Source: Kribbella catacumbae DSM 19601 (lineage in GTDB: Bacteria > Actinomycetota > Actinomycetes > Propionibacteriales > Kribbellaceae). Taken from it: DNA of 63,504 nucleotides. The translations under genes were made by a program, and so were the position numbers. The stretch is taken from assembly GCF_000372465.1 (NCBI RefSeq), contig NZ_AQUZ01000052.1, positions 1 through 63,504 on the forward strand. The letters are read 5' to 3'. Shown here in pieces: positions 31,344 to 40,679 of this stretch (positions are counted from its first letter, which is position 1; each line of letters begins with the position of its first letter). Below the pieces are notes generated by a model. The model was not told the origin of the DNA. It ran no database searches and saw nothing but the letters and a program-made list of their open reading frames with translations.

Positions 31344-33379
31344 CAGTGTTTGAAACCGCAGCCGAGCTAGTTGCCCGCAGCAACAGGCTGGGTGCCGATC
31401 CGCGCAACACCAACTACGCGGGCGGCAACACGTCCGCGAAGGGCACGGCCACCGACCCGGTGACCCAGCAGCCCGTTGACCTCGTGTGGGTGAAGGGCTC
31501 CGGCGGCGACCTCGGCACGCTCACGGAGAAAGGTCTTGCCGTACTGCGCCAGGACCGGCTGAACGCCCTCGTCGCGGTCTACCCCGGCGTAGACCGCGAG
31601 GACGAGATGGTCGCCGCCTTCGACTACTGCCTGCACGGCAAGGGCGGCGCCGCGCCGTCCATCGATACGGCGATGCACGGCCTGGTGGACGCCCCGCACG
31701 TCGACCACCTGCACCCTGACTCAGGGATCGCGCTGGCCACCGCGGCCGACGGCGAGAAGCTGACCGCCGAATGCTTTGGCGATCGAGTCGTCTGGGTGCC
31801 GTGGCGGCGACCCGGGTTCCAGCTCGGGCTGGACATCGCCCAGGTGAAGAAGGACAACCCGCAGGCGATCGGCGTCATCCTCGGCGGCCACGGCATCACC
31901 GCCTGGGGCGACACCTCCGCCGAGTGCGAGGCCAACTCGCTCGACATCATCCGTACGGCGGAACGCTTCCTGGCCGAGCGGGGCAAGCCCGAGCCCTTCG
32001 GCGCCGTAGTACCGGGGTATGAGGCGTTGCCCGAGGCGGAGCGGCGGCTGCGGGCGGCTGCGTTGGCACCCGTCATCCGTGGGCTCGCGTCGACGGACAA
32101 CCCGCAGGTCGGCCACTACAACGACTCTGAGGTCGTGCTGGAGTTCACCGCTCGCGAGCGGCTCGGCGAGCTGGCCGCGCTCGGCACTTCCTGCCCGGAC
32201 CACTTCCTGCGCACCAAGGTCCGGCCGCTCGTCCTCGACCTGCCCCCGACGACTTCGGTCGAGGAGGCCACCCTCCGGCTCAGAGAGCTGCAGCTGCAGT
32301 ACCGCGAGGACTACGCGGCGTACTACGAGCGGCACGCGACGCCGGACAGCCCGCCGATGCGCGGCGCCGACCCGGCGATCGTGCTAGTGCCGGGCGTCGG
32401 GATGTTCAGCTTCGGCAAGGACAAGCAGACGGCTCGGGTGGCCGGCGAGTTCTACCTGAACGCGATCAACGTGATGCGCGGTGCCGAAGCCGTCTCGACC
32501 TACTCGCCGATCGACGAGAGCGAGAAGTTCCGGATCGAGTACTGGGCGCTGGAGGAGGCGAAGCTGCAGCGGATGCCGAAGCCGAAGCCGCTCGCCACCC
32601 GAGTCGCCTTCGTGACTGGCGGTGGTTCCGGTATCGGCAAGGCGATCGCTCAGCGCTTGGCCGCCGAGGGCGCCTGCGTCGTCGTCGCGGACCTCGACCT
32701 GGCCGCGGCCGAAGCCGTCGCCAAGGAGATCGGTACTGCGGACAAGGCGGTGGCTGTCGGCGCGAACGTGTCGGACGGCGCCGCTGTCGACCAGGCGATG
32801 CGGGAAGCAGTGCTCGCCTTCGGCGGCGTGGACCTCGTCGTCAACAACGCTGGTCTGTCGATCTCGAAGCCGCTGCTGGAGACGACCGAGAAGGACTGGG
32901 ATCTGCAGCACGACGTGATGGCCAAGGGCTCCTTCTTGGTCTCCCGGGCCGCGGCCAAGGTCCTGATCGACCAGGGCATCGGTGGCGACATCGTCTACAT
33001 CTCCAGCAAGAACGCGGTCTTCGCCGGTCCCAACAACGTCGCGTACGGCGCCGCCAAGGCCGACCAGGCCCACCAGGTCAGGCTGCTCGCGGCCGAGCTG
33101 GGCGAGTACGGCATCCGCGTCAACGGCGTGAACCCCGACGGGGTTGTCCGGGGCTCGGGCATCTTCGCCAAGGGCTGGGGTGCCAAGCGCGCCGCGGTGT
33201 ACGGCGTACCGGAGTCGGAGTTGGGTGCGTTCTACGCGCAGCGCACGCTGCTCAAGCGCGAGGTGCTGCCGGAGCATGTGGCCGCGGCCGTCTTCGCGCT
33301 AGCTGCCGGGGATCTGTCCCAGACCACCGGCCTGCACGTACCCGTCGATGCCGGTGTCGCCGCCGCCTTCCTGCGCTGA
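31340..33379 (+). CDS. rhaEW: Bifunctional rhamnulose-1-phosphate aldolase / lactaldehyde dehydrogenase-type SDR fusion (679 aa)
   Basis: Residues 1 to about 410 form a class II aldolase domain (RSNRLGADPRNTNYAGGNTSAKG, HVDHLHPDSGIA, VILGGHGITAWG), whose histidines bind the zinc ion. From about residue 420 a short-chain dehydrogenase starts: VAFVTGGGSGIGKAIAQ cofactor loop, VYISSKNAV serine, YGAAKADQ catalytic Tyr-x3-Lys. The fusion would cleave rhamnulose 1-phosphate to DHAP and L-lactaldehyde and oxidise the latter to L-lactate with NAD. It matches the RhaEW proteins of Bacillus and Streptomyces. Start ATG 31340 overlaps rhaI. Confidence 0.92.
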   Translation: MTVFETAAELVARSNRLGADPRNTNYAGGNTSAKGTATDPVTQQPVDLVWVKGSGGDLGTLTEKGLAVLRQDRLNALVAVYPGVDREDEMVAAFDYCLHGKGGAAPSIDTAMHGLVDAPHVDHLHPDSGIALATAADGEKLTAECFGDRVVWVPWRRPGFQLGLDIAQVKKDNPQAIGVILGGHGITAWGDTSAECEANSLDIIRTAERFLAERGKPEPFGAVVPGYEALPEAERRLRAAALAPVIRGLASTDNPQVGHYNDSEVVLEFTARERLGELAALGTSCPDHFLRTKVRPLVLDLPPTTSVEEATLRLRELQLQYREDYAAYYERHATPDSPPMRGADPAIVLVPGVGMFSFGKDKQTARVAGEFYLNAINVMRGAEAVSTYSPIDESEKFRIEYWALEEAKLQRMPKPKPLATRVAFVTGGGSGIGKAIAQRLAAEGACVVVADLDLAAAEAVAKEIGTADKAVAVGANVSDGAAVDQAMREAVLAFGGVDLVVNNAGLSISKPLLETTEKDWDLQHDVMAKGSFLVSRAAAKVLIDQGIGGDIVYISSKNAVFAGPNNVAYGAAKADQAHQVRLLAAELGEYGIRVNGVNPDGVVRGSGIFAKGWGAKRAAVYGVPESELGAFYAQRTLLKREVLPEHVAAAVFALAAGDLSQTTGLHVPVDAGVAAAFLR

Positions 33380-33389
33380 GGAGATCGCT

Positions 33390-34850
33390 ATGTGGAGCAG
33401 TGATCCGAGTCGTTCGGTGGACGGGCATGGCGTGCTGCCGTGGGTCGAACCGCGGAAGGCGCGGATCGGGCTGGTCGCCGGCGGGCTCGGCGCCTACTGG
33501 CCGCAGTTCCCGGAGTTGCTGCCCCAGTTGCAGGCGTCGGCCCGGCGCGTGTCGGAGCGGTTCTCGGCGCTCGACTGCGAGGTGATCGACGTCGGCTTCA
33601 TCTCCGACGCCACCGAGGGCGCGGCCGCGGCGGAGAAGCTCAGGCTCGCGGACTGCGACCTGATCGTCGGCTTCCTGACCACCTATATGACCGCGTCGAT
33701 GCTCGTCCCGATCGCGCAGCGCAGCGGGGCGCCGGTCCTGCTGCTCAACCTGCAGCCGACGGAGTCGATGGATCACGCCTCCTTCGACACTGGCGCCTGG
33801 CTCGCGTACTGCGGCGCCTGCCCGCTGCCGGAAATGGCGAACGCCTTCGAGCGCTGCGGTATCGACTTCCGCTCGGTCTCCGGGTACGTCGAGGACGAGC
33901 GCGCGTGGGCCCGGATCGAGCGGTGGCTCAAGGCAGCGGGCATGCGGGCCGCGTTGCGGCACGGGCGGCACGGTCTGCTCGGTCATCTCTACCCCGGCAT
34001 GATGGACGTGATCACCGACCCGACGCTGGTCTCCGCGCAGCTCGGCGGGCACGTCGAGATCCTGGAGATCGACGATCTGCGGGTCCGGGTGGAGAAGGTC
34101 ACCGCGGCCGAGACGGACCAGCGGATGAAGGTCGCCCGGGAGATTTTCACCCTGGACGACTCGGTGGTCGAGGACGACTTCCGCTGGGGCGCGACGGTCT
34201 CGGTCGCGCTGGACCGGCTGGTCGAGGACTTCCAGCTGGACACGTTGGCCTACTACCACCGTGGGCTCGACGGCGAGACTCACGAGCGGGTCGCCGCCGG
34301 GATGATCCTGGGCGCATCGTTGCTCACGGCAAGGGGTGTGCCGGCCGCGGGGGAGTACGAGTTGCGGACGTCGCTGGCGATGCTGGTGATGGACAAGCTG
34401 GGTGGCGGTGGTTCGTTCACCGAACTGCAGGCATTGAACTTCCACGACAACGTGGTCGAGATGGGTCACGACGGGCCGGCCCACCTGGCGATCAGCGCGA
34501 AGAAGCCGCTGCTCCGGGGGCTCGGGGTGTACCACGGTAAGCGTGGCTGGGGAGTCTCCGTCGAGTTCGACGTGAAGCATGGACCGGTGACCGCGCTGGG
34601 GCTCGGGCAGTTGCGCGATGGCTCGTTCCGGTTGATCGCGTCCGAGGGTGAGGTCGTTCCCGGCCCGCTGCTTCAGATCGGCAACACCACCTCCCGCGTC
34701 GACTTCGGGTGCGATCCTGGCGAGTGGACTGACGCCTGGTCCGCTTCCGGCGTGGCCCACCACTGGGCGCTGGGCACGGGGCATCGCGTGGCAGAGCTGA
34801 AGGCAGTGGCCGATCTGCTCCACCTCGACCTCCGCATCGTGAAGGTCTGA
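33390..34850 (+). CDS. L-fucose/L-arabinose isomerase-family protein (486 aa)
   Basis: The fold and motifs are those of the FucI/AraA superfamily: KARIGLVAGGLGAYWPQFPELLPQ at the start, GFLTTYMTASMLVPIAQRSGAPVLLLNLQPTESM, HGRHGLLGHLYPGMMDVITD, and LGGGGSFTELQALNFHDNVVEMGHDGPAHLAI with metal-ligand-like acidic and histidine residues near residues 345-375. It would isomerise an aldose to a ketose. The locus already encodes RhaI, so the substrate may be another deoxysugar that enters the same lower pathway, or a sugar of the substrate polysaccharide. Start ATG 33390 is 10 nt after the fusion gene stop. Confidence 0.8.
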   Translation: MWSSDPSRSVDGHGVLPWVEPRKARIGLVAGGLGAYWPQFPELLPQLQASARRVSERFSALDCEVIDVGFISDATEGAAAAEKLRLADCDLIVGFLTTYMTASMLVPIAQRSGAPVLLLNLQPTESMDHASFDTGAWLAYCGACPLPEMANAFERCGIDFRSVSGYVEDERAWARIERWLKAAGMRAALRHGRHGLLGHLYPGMMDVITDPTLVSAQLGGHVEILEIDDLRVRVEKVTAAETDQRMKVAREIFTLDDSVVEDDFRWGATVSVALDRLVEDFQLDTLAYYHRGLDGETHERVAAGMILGASLLTARGVPAAGEYELRTSLAMLVMDKLGGGGSFTELQALNFHDNVVEMGHDGPAHLAISAKKPLLRGLGVYHGKRGWGVSVEFDVKHGPVTALGLGQLRDGSFRLIASEGEVVPGPLLQIGNTTSRVDFGCDPGEWTDAWSASGVAHHWALGTGHRVAELKAVADLLHLDLRIVKV

Positions 34851-34855
34851 GGGCC

Positions 34856-36307
34856 ATGGGCGTGAACCTCGCAGCGGTGGACCTGGGAGCCTCGAGCGGC
34901 CGGGTCATGCTGGGCCGCGTTGAAGCCGGCACCGGCGCCGGGCGTCTGGACCTCACCGAGGTGCACCGCTTCTGGAACGGCCCGGTGCGCCTGGGCGAAA
35001 CCCTGCACTGGGACATCCTCGCGTTGTACCGCGAGATGTTGGTCGGCCTTGGACGAGCGGGTGCGGTGGATGGGGTCGGGATCGATTCGTGGGCTGTGGA
35101 TTACGGCTTGCTCGACGCTCACGGGAAGCTGCTCGGGAATCCCGTGCACTACCGCGATGCCCGGACGAACGGGGTGATGGAACGCGTTCTCGAGAACATC
35201 TCCGAGGACGAGCTGTACGCCGCGACCGGGTTGCAGCAGTTGCCGTTCAACACGATCTACCAACTGGCCGCCGAGGAAGGGCTCGAGCGGGCCACCACCT
35301 TGCTGATGATCCCGGATCTGCTCGGCTACTGGCTGACGGGCCAGCGGGGTGCTGAGGCGACGAACGCCTCGACCACCCAGCTGTACGACGTCCGGGCCCG
35401 CGGTTGGAACGAGAGCCTGGCCAGGCGGATCGGCGTACCGGGTGGGTTGTTGCCGGAGATTCGGGAAGCGGGGCAGGTGATCGGGGCGTTGCTGCCGGCG
35501 GTTGCCGAGGAGACCGGGCTTGATCCGGCGACGCCGGTGATCGCGGTTGGGTCGCACGACACCGCGTCTTCGGTGGTTGCGGTGCCGGCCGCCGAGGGGG
35601 AGCGGTTCGCCTACATCTCGTCGGGGACGTGGTCGCTGGTCGGGCTGGAGCTCGACGAACCCGTGCTCACGGCCGAGGCGCAGCAGGCGAACTTCACCAA
35701 CGAAGGGGGTGTCGACGGCCGGATCAGGTTCCTGCGGAACGTGATGGGGCTGTGGATTCTGCAGGAATGCCTGCGGGTCTGGGGAGACGACGACTTGCCG
35801 GGACTGCTGCGTGAGGCCGCCGCGGCGCCCGCGTTCGCAGTACTGATCGATCCGGACGACCCGAGCTTCCTTGCCCCCGGCAACATGCCGGGCAGGATCG
35901 AGGAGTTCTGTGCACGCTCCGGGCAGGAGGCGCCGCGGTCGCGGGCTGCCGTCGCCCGCTGCGTGCTGGAGAGCCTCGCGCTGGCGTACCGCCGGACGTT
36001 GCGGCTGGCGCAGACCGTTGCCGGCCGGGAGATCGACGTCGTTCACGTGATCGGCGGCGGTTCGCAGAACGAGCTGCTCTGCCAGTTGACCGCGGATGCC
36101 TGCGGGCTGCCCGTCCTGGCCGGGCCGGTCGAGGCCTCCGCGCTGGGCAATGTGCTGGTCCAGGCGCGAGCGCTCGGCGAACCGTTGCCCGACCTGACCG
36201 CGATGCGCGCACTGGTCCGCGCGACCCACGAGCTGCGGCGCTACCAGCCGCAGGGCAAACCGGCCGACTGGGACGCCGCCGAGTCCCGGGTGTTCGGAAC
36301 AAGGTGA
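34856..36307 (+). CDS. rhaB: Rhamnulokinase (483 aa)
   Basis: This FGGY-family kinase phosphorylates L-rhamnulose at O1 with ATP. It has the N-terminal phosphate-binding loop LAAVDLGASSGRVMLG, the rhamnulokinase segment GVGIDSWAVDYGLLDAHGKLLGNPVHYRDART, the central TTLLMIPDLLGYWLTG, ATP-site strands GSHDTASSVVAVPA and SSGTWSLVGLEL, and the C-terminal IGGGSQNELLCQLTADA. Length is standard. Start ATG 34856 lies 6 nt after the isomerase-like gene. The TGA stop overlaps the GTG start of the next gene. Confidence 0.93.
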   Translation: MGVNLAAVDLGASSGRVMLGRVEAGTGAGRLDLTEVHRFWNGPVRLGETLHWDILALYREMLVGLGRAGAVDGVGIDSWAVDYGLLDAHGKLLGNPVHYRDARTNGVMERVLENISEDELYAATGLQQLPFNTIYQLAAEEGLERATTLLMIPDLLGYWLTGQRGAEATNASTTQLYDVRARGWNESLARRIGVPGGLLPEIREAGQVIGALLPAVAEETGLDPATPVIAVGSHDTASSVVAVPAAEGERFAYISSGTWSLVGLELDEPVLTAEAQQANFTNEGGVDGRIRFLRNVMGLWILQECLRVWGDDDLPGLLREAAAAPAFAVLIDPDDPSFLAPGNMPGRIEEFCARSGQEAPRSRAAVARCVLESLALAYRRTLRLAQTVAGREIDVVHVIGGGSQNELLCQLTADACGLPVLAGPVEASALGNVLVQARALGEPLPDLTAMRALVRATHELRRYQPQGKPADWDAAESRVFGTR

Positions 36308-36639
36308 ACCCGATGACCATTCTCCAGAACGACCTGCTCGCCCCAGAGAACCACACCCAACCCCATCCGTCCGATCGCTCCGACTTCCCGCACCTGCGCG
36401 AGGTCGGCCGCGATCCACAATTGGCTCGGGCCGGCCGGGGAGCTCCCCGCGAGATCAGCCACGACGATCTCCAGTTGTTGCGGCTGCTCGCGACTGGTCT
36501 CCCGATGGACTCGGTCGCGCGCCGCCTCGACCTGTCCGAGCGCACCGTACGCCGGCGTACCCGCGCCGCTTGTGACCGTCTCGGCTTCGGAACCGCTGTG
36601 GAAGCCATCGTCTGGGCCGCCCGCCGCGGCCTCCTGTAA
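36304..36639 (+). CDS. Small LuxR-type HTH DNA-binding protein coupled to rhaB (111 aa)
   Basis: The C-terminal 60 residues are a LuxR/GerE-type helix-turn-helix (ISHDDLQLLRLLATGLPMDSVARRLDLSERTVRRRTRAACDRLGFGTAVEAIVWAARRGLL). The N-terminal 50 residues are Pro/His/Asp-rich and look unstructured; there is no receiver or other sensor domain. Start GTG 36304 overlaps the rhaB stop (GTGA); ATG 36313 is the alternative. The position between rhaB and the rhamnosidase gene suggests an accessory regulator of the locus. No partner kinase is near. Confident as a gene, not as to target. Confidence 0.8.
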   Translation: MNPMTILQNDLLAPENHTQPHPSDRSDFPHLREVGRDPQLARAGRGAPREISHDDLQLLRLLATGLPMDSVARRLDLSERTVRRRTRAACDRLGFGTAVEAIVWAARRGLL

Positions 36640-36749
36640 CCGCCAACCTCCTGCAGCCGTCTACCCGCCAACCCGACCCGCAGCCTCGCCTGCACCGAGT
36701 GCTTGCTCCCCCAGTAGATCCGTCCATCTCTTGTGAGGAGTCCGTCCCG

Positions 36750-39700
36750 ATGTCTCTCCGCACCCGTTTCGGCTGCCTGCTGGCAGCTGCCCTCCTGCTG
36801 ACCCCACTCCTGCCTGCGACGGCCGCGCCAGCCAGCGCGGCCCCTGCAGAGGCGACAAGTCTCCGGACCAACAGCCTCACTAACCCCCTAGGCATCGCCG
36901 CCGGCGTGCCCCGCCTGAGTTGGCAGCTCGACGGCAGCCGGCGAGGCACGGCCCAAACGCGGTACGAGATCCATGTCGCCTCCACCGCCGCCAAGGTCTC
37001 CAAGCCGGATCTCTGGAACAGCGGCGTCGTCAGCTCCGATCGTTCAGTCGACGTCCCGTACGGCGGCCCAGCCCTCACGCCCTACACGCAGTACTTCTGG
37101 ACCGTCCGAGTTTGGGACGACACCGGTACTGCGTCGGACTGGTCGCCCGTCGCCACCTTCGAAACGGCAGCCCTCCAACCGCAGGAGTGGCGAGGCGACT
37201 GGATCGGCGCCGACAGCCAGCCGGGCGCGGAGTGGACCGACTACACGATCGATTCCGACCTAACTCTCACCAAGGACGCGTTGGGGATCTTCTTCCGCGG
37301 TCGCGCCGGCAACGGCTACATGTGGCAGCTCAACCAGGTGGACGACGCCCGTCCACTCCTGCGCCCCCACGTCAAACTGGCCACTGGGTACTCCGTACTC
37401 GGCGAGATCCCGCTGAGCGTCAACCTCAAGCAGCGGCATCACCTGCGGATCACCGTCAGCGGGCACACCATCACGACCTGGATCGACGACGTCCAGGTGG
37501 ACCGAAGGGACCGCTCCGACCATGACGCACCCGGCCTCGTCGGCTTCCGTACCAACGGCGCGGAAGCAGGCATCGTCCACACCCTGAAGGTCACGAATGC
37601 GGCCGGTCAGGCCTTGATCGACACCACCTTCCCAGCAGGCGACCAGACGTTCCCCGACGGCACCGTCCTGCCCGCCGGCGGCCTGCAGGTGAAGGGCAAC
37701 ACCGACCTCTGGCTGCCGGGCAAGGCCATCCCGGTCTTCCGCAAGAGTGTTTCGTTGCCCGGGGCAAAGAAAGTCGCCAGGGCCAGGCTGTACGCCGCCG
37801 CCCAGGGCATCTACGAGCTGAGCCTGAACGGCCAGAAGGTCGGCGACCAGGAGCTCGCCCCGGGCTGGACGGACTACGCGCACCGGATCCAGTCGCAGAG
37901 CTATGACGTCACGAAGCTGCTCGCCAAGGGCACCAACACGATCGGGGCGGAACTCGCGAGCGGCTGGTTCACGGGCAACCTGGCCATGTTCGGCTCGAAC
38001 AAGTACGGCAGCGAGACCGCCCTCTCCGCCCAACTCCGGGTCACCTACACCGACGGCAGCACCGACACCTTCGCCACTGACTCAACTTGGGAGACGGCGC
38101 CGGGCGCAGTACGGGCTGCTGATCTGCTCAATGGAGAGACCTTCGACGCGCGCCGGACGCCGACCGACTGGTCGCCGGTTCAGGTCAGGCCGAGTGCGAC
38201 CGCCAAGCTTGCCCAGCAGACAGATCAGCCCGTCCGAGTCACGGAGGAGCTAGCGGCCAAGGCGATCCCGTCGCCCACACCCGGCGTCTACCTGTACGAC
38301 CTCGGCCAGAACATGGTCGGCGTTGCCCGGCTGCAACTGACCGGCACTCCCGGCCAGACCGTCAAGATCCGGTACGGCGAAGTGCTCAATCCCGACGGCA
38401 CCCTGTACACCGACAACCTGCGCAGCGCGAAGGCCACCGACCGCTACACGTTCGCCACCAGCGGCCCGGAGACCTACCGACCGCGCTTCACCTTCCACGG
38501 CTTCCGGTACGTCGAACTGAGCGGCCTGCCCGCCGCGCCACCGGCCAGTGCCATCACCGGCGTGGTGATGGGCACCGACGGCTCCAAGGTCAGCAGCTTC
38601 ATCACCAACTCGCCCCTGGTGAACAAGCTGCACAGCAACATCGTCTGGGGTCAGCGCGGCAACTTCCTCTCGATCCCGACCGACACCCCGGCCCGCGACG
38701 AGCGGATGGGGTGGACGGGTGACATCAACGTGTTCGCCCGCACCGCCGTCTACAACCTGGATTCGCAGGCGTTCCTCATCAAGTGGCTGCAGGACCTCCG
38801 CGACAGCCAGGCGTCGAACGGCGCCTATGCCAGCGTCGCGCCAACGGTGCCCAACTCGTTCGACGGCGGTCTGGGCAACGCCGGCTGGGCCGACGCGGGC
38901 GTCAACGTCCCGTGGACGCTCTGGCAGGCGTACGGCGACACGTCGGTGATCAGCCAGCACTACGACTCGATGCGCCGGTACGTCGACTACCTGGTCTCCA
39001 GCTCCAATGGACTCATCCGCGGCGGCGGTGACTACGGCGACTGGCTGAGCCTCGACGACCCGACCCCGGGCGACCTGATCGGTACGTCGTTCATCGCCAA
39101 GGGCGCTCGGCAGTTGAGTCAGATGGCGGCCGCGATCGGCAACACCGCCGATGCCGCGAAGTACCAGAAGCTCTATCAGGACACGCGATCCGCCTTCGCG
39201 GCTCACTTCGTCGGGACCGACGGCAGGGTGGGCACGGACAGCCAGACGGGGTACATCCTCGCCTTCACCAGCGACCTGATCCCGGCGGCCAAGCTCGGTG
39301 CCGCTGGTCAGCACTTCGCCAACGCGATCCTGCGACGCGACACTCACCTGTCGACCGGCTTCCTCGGCGTCGACGGACTGCTGCCGGTGCTCACCAAGAT
39401 CGGCCGCTCCGACCTGGCGTACCGGCTGCTGCAGAACACGTCGTACCCGTCCTGGGGTTACGAGATCGGCAAGGGCGCTACGACGATCTGGGAGCGCTGG
39501 AACTCGATCAACCCGGACGGCACCTTCAACGACGTCGGGATGAACTCCTTCAACCACTATGCGTACGGCGCCGTCGGCGAGTGGATGTATCGCACGCTCG
39601 CGGGCGTCTCCGCGGCCGAGCCGGGGTACCGCAAGGCGCTGATCGCGCCGACTCCTGGCAAGGGGATCGACTCGTCCGACTTCCGCTACCAGACGCCGTA

Positions 39701-40679
39701 CGGTGAGATCGCGAGTCGGTGGAAGGGGTCAGCCGAGTACGGGCTGACGCTGGACGTGACCGTGCCAGCCAACACCACGGCGACCGTGCGGATCCCGGCT
39801 CTGAACCCGGCCCAGATCAAGGAGAGTGGCCGGCCACTCGGCGCGGCGGACCAGGTGAAGGACGTCGTCGACGAAGGCTCCACCGTCTCGATGACGGTTG
39901 CCTCCGGCACCTATCGGTTCGTGGTCGAGCCGAGGCCGGTTCGCTTCGCAGCATCCATTGCTCCGGCTTCCGGCGAGCCCGGTACGGCGACCAGGGTGGC
40001 GGCGGTGGTCCAGAACCGTTCGAGTTCGACAGTGACCGGGCGACTCGACGTGGCCGTGCCCGAGGGGTGGGCCGTCCCTGCGACGGCGCCTGTGACGTTG
40101 GCGCCAGGCGCTCAGGCCACGGTTAGCGCGCAGGTCGTAGTACCGGCTGAGGTCGATGCGGGTCTGGTGGGCTTCACGGCGAAGTTCTCGGATCCGCGCG
40201 GTGAACTGGCGTCCACGCCGATCGCGTTCAGCGTCACGGAGTCCTTGCAGCCGACGAATGCCATCGACTACGTGGATCTCGGTGAGGCGGCGTCGGAGAC
40301 GGCGCATTCGCTGACGGCCGCACCGTCGTCGGGGATGACCGTGGAGAGCGGCCGGACGAGACGGTACGCCGGGATGGCGGTGCCTGGCGCGTGGTTCGAG
40401 TTCGATCTGGGGATCAAGGCGGGGCAACCGTTCGTGATGCGGCTGGTGGAAACGTACGACAAGGCGCAGGTGAAGGACTACGAGGTGCTGGTGAACGGCA
40501 CGGTCGTCAAACACCGCGAGATGCGGAAGGCGGGCGGTGGGCTGGAGACGTACCAGTTCGTCGTGGACGATCCTGCGCTGCTGACCGACCCGTCCGTCCG
40601 CGTGCGGATCCGGCACAACGCGACCGCCTCGGGTCACGATCCATCTCTTGCCGACGTGTGGGCGCTTCCGATCCCTTAG
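36750..40679 (+). CDS. Secreted alpha-L-rhamnosidase, GH78 (1309 aa)
   Basis: The signal peptide covers residues 1 to about 32 (CLLAAALLLTPLLPATAAPASA). Fn3-like and N-terminal jelly-roll domains follow to about 560 (RYEIHVASTAAKV, QSYDVTKLLAKGTNTIGAELASGW). The (alpha/alpha)6 catalytic domain starts near 600. The motif DTPARDERMGWTGD puts Asp650 and Glu651 in the general-acid region, and WERWNS gives Glu915, the proposed base. After about 1060, a NEW3-like domain (VVQNRSSSTVTGRLDVAVPEGW) and a C-terminal beta-sandwich occur. It would hydrolyse terminal alpha-L-rhamnose from glycosides or rhamnogalacturonan outside the cell. ATG 36750 follows GAGGAG; it may belong to the rhamnose operon 110 bp upstream. 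Confidence 0.93.
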   Translation: MSLRTRFGCLLAAALLLTPLLPATAAPASAAPAEATSLRTNSLTNPLGIAAGVPRLSWQLDGSRRGTAQTRYEIHVASTAAKVSKPDLWNSGVVSSDRSVDVPYGGPALTPYTQYFWTVRVWDDTGTASDWSPVATFETAALQPQEWRGDWIGADSQPGAEWTDYTIDSDLTLTKDALGIFFRGRAGNGYMWQLNQVDDARPLLRPHVKLATGYSVLGEIPLSVNLKQRHHLRITVSGHTITTWIDDVQVDRRDRSDHDAPGLVGFRTNGAEAGIVHTLKVTNAAGQALIDTTFPAGDQTFPDGTVLPAGGLQVKGNTDLWLPGKAIPVFRKSVSLPGAKKVARARLYAAAQGIYELSLNGQKVGDQELAPGWTDYAHRIQSQSYDVTKLLAKGTNTIGAELASGWFTGNLAMFGSNKYGSETALSAQLRVTYTDGSTDTFATDSTWETAPGAVRAADLLNGETFDARRTPTDWSPVQVRPSATAKLAQQTDQPVRVTEELAAKAIPSPTPGVYLYDLGQNMVGVARLQLTGTPGQTVKIRYGEVLNPDGTLYTDNLRSAKATDRYTFATSGPETYRPRFTFHGFRYVELSGLPAAPPASAITGVVMGTDGSKVSSFITNSPLVNKLHSNIVWGQRGNFLSIPTDTPARDERMGWTGDINVFARTAVYNLDSQAFLIKWLQDLRDSQASNGAYASVAPTVPNSFDGGLGNAGWADAGVNVPWTLWQAYGDTSVISQHYDSMRRYVDYLVSSSNGLIRGGGDYGDWLSLDDPTPGDLIGTSFIAKGARQLSQMAAAIGNTADAAKYQKLYQDTRSAFAAHFVGTDGRVGTDSQTGYILAFTSDLIPAAKLGAAGQHFANAILRRDTHLSTGFLGVDGLLPVLTKIGRSDLAYRLLQNTSYPSWGYEIGKGATTIWERWNSINPDGTFNDVGMNSFNHYAYGAVGEWMYRTLAGVSAAEPGYRKALIAPTPGKGIDSSDFRYQTPYGEIASRWKGSAEYGLTLDVTVPANTTATVRIPALNPAQIKESGRPLGAADQVKDVVDEGSTVSMTVASGTYRFVVEPRPVRFAASIAPASGEPGTATRVAAVVQNRSSSTVTGRLDVAVPEGWAVPATAPVTLAPGAQATVSAQVVVPAEVDAGLVGFTAKFSDPRGELASTPIAFSVTESLQPTNAIDYVDLGEAASETAHSLTAAPSSGMTVESGRTRRYAGMAVPGAWFEFDLGIKAGQPFVMRLVETYDKAQVKDYEVLVNGTVVKHREMRKAGGGLETYQFVVDDPALLTDPSVRVRIRHNATASGHDPSLADVWALPIP

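Noticed and set aside
33252..34823. 523-codon minus-strand frame across the isomerase-like gene
   Set aside because: Low-complexity Arg/His-rich translation without domains; explained by the + strand gene.
34673..36418. 581-codon minus-strand open frame across rhaB
   Set aside because: Composition (His/Arg/Gln/Pro-rich, no hydrophobic core) is that of an antisense shadow; rhaB and the end of the isomerase-like gene cover the same DNA with clear motifs.
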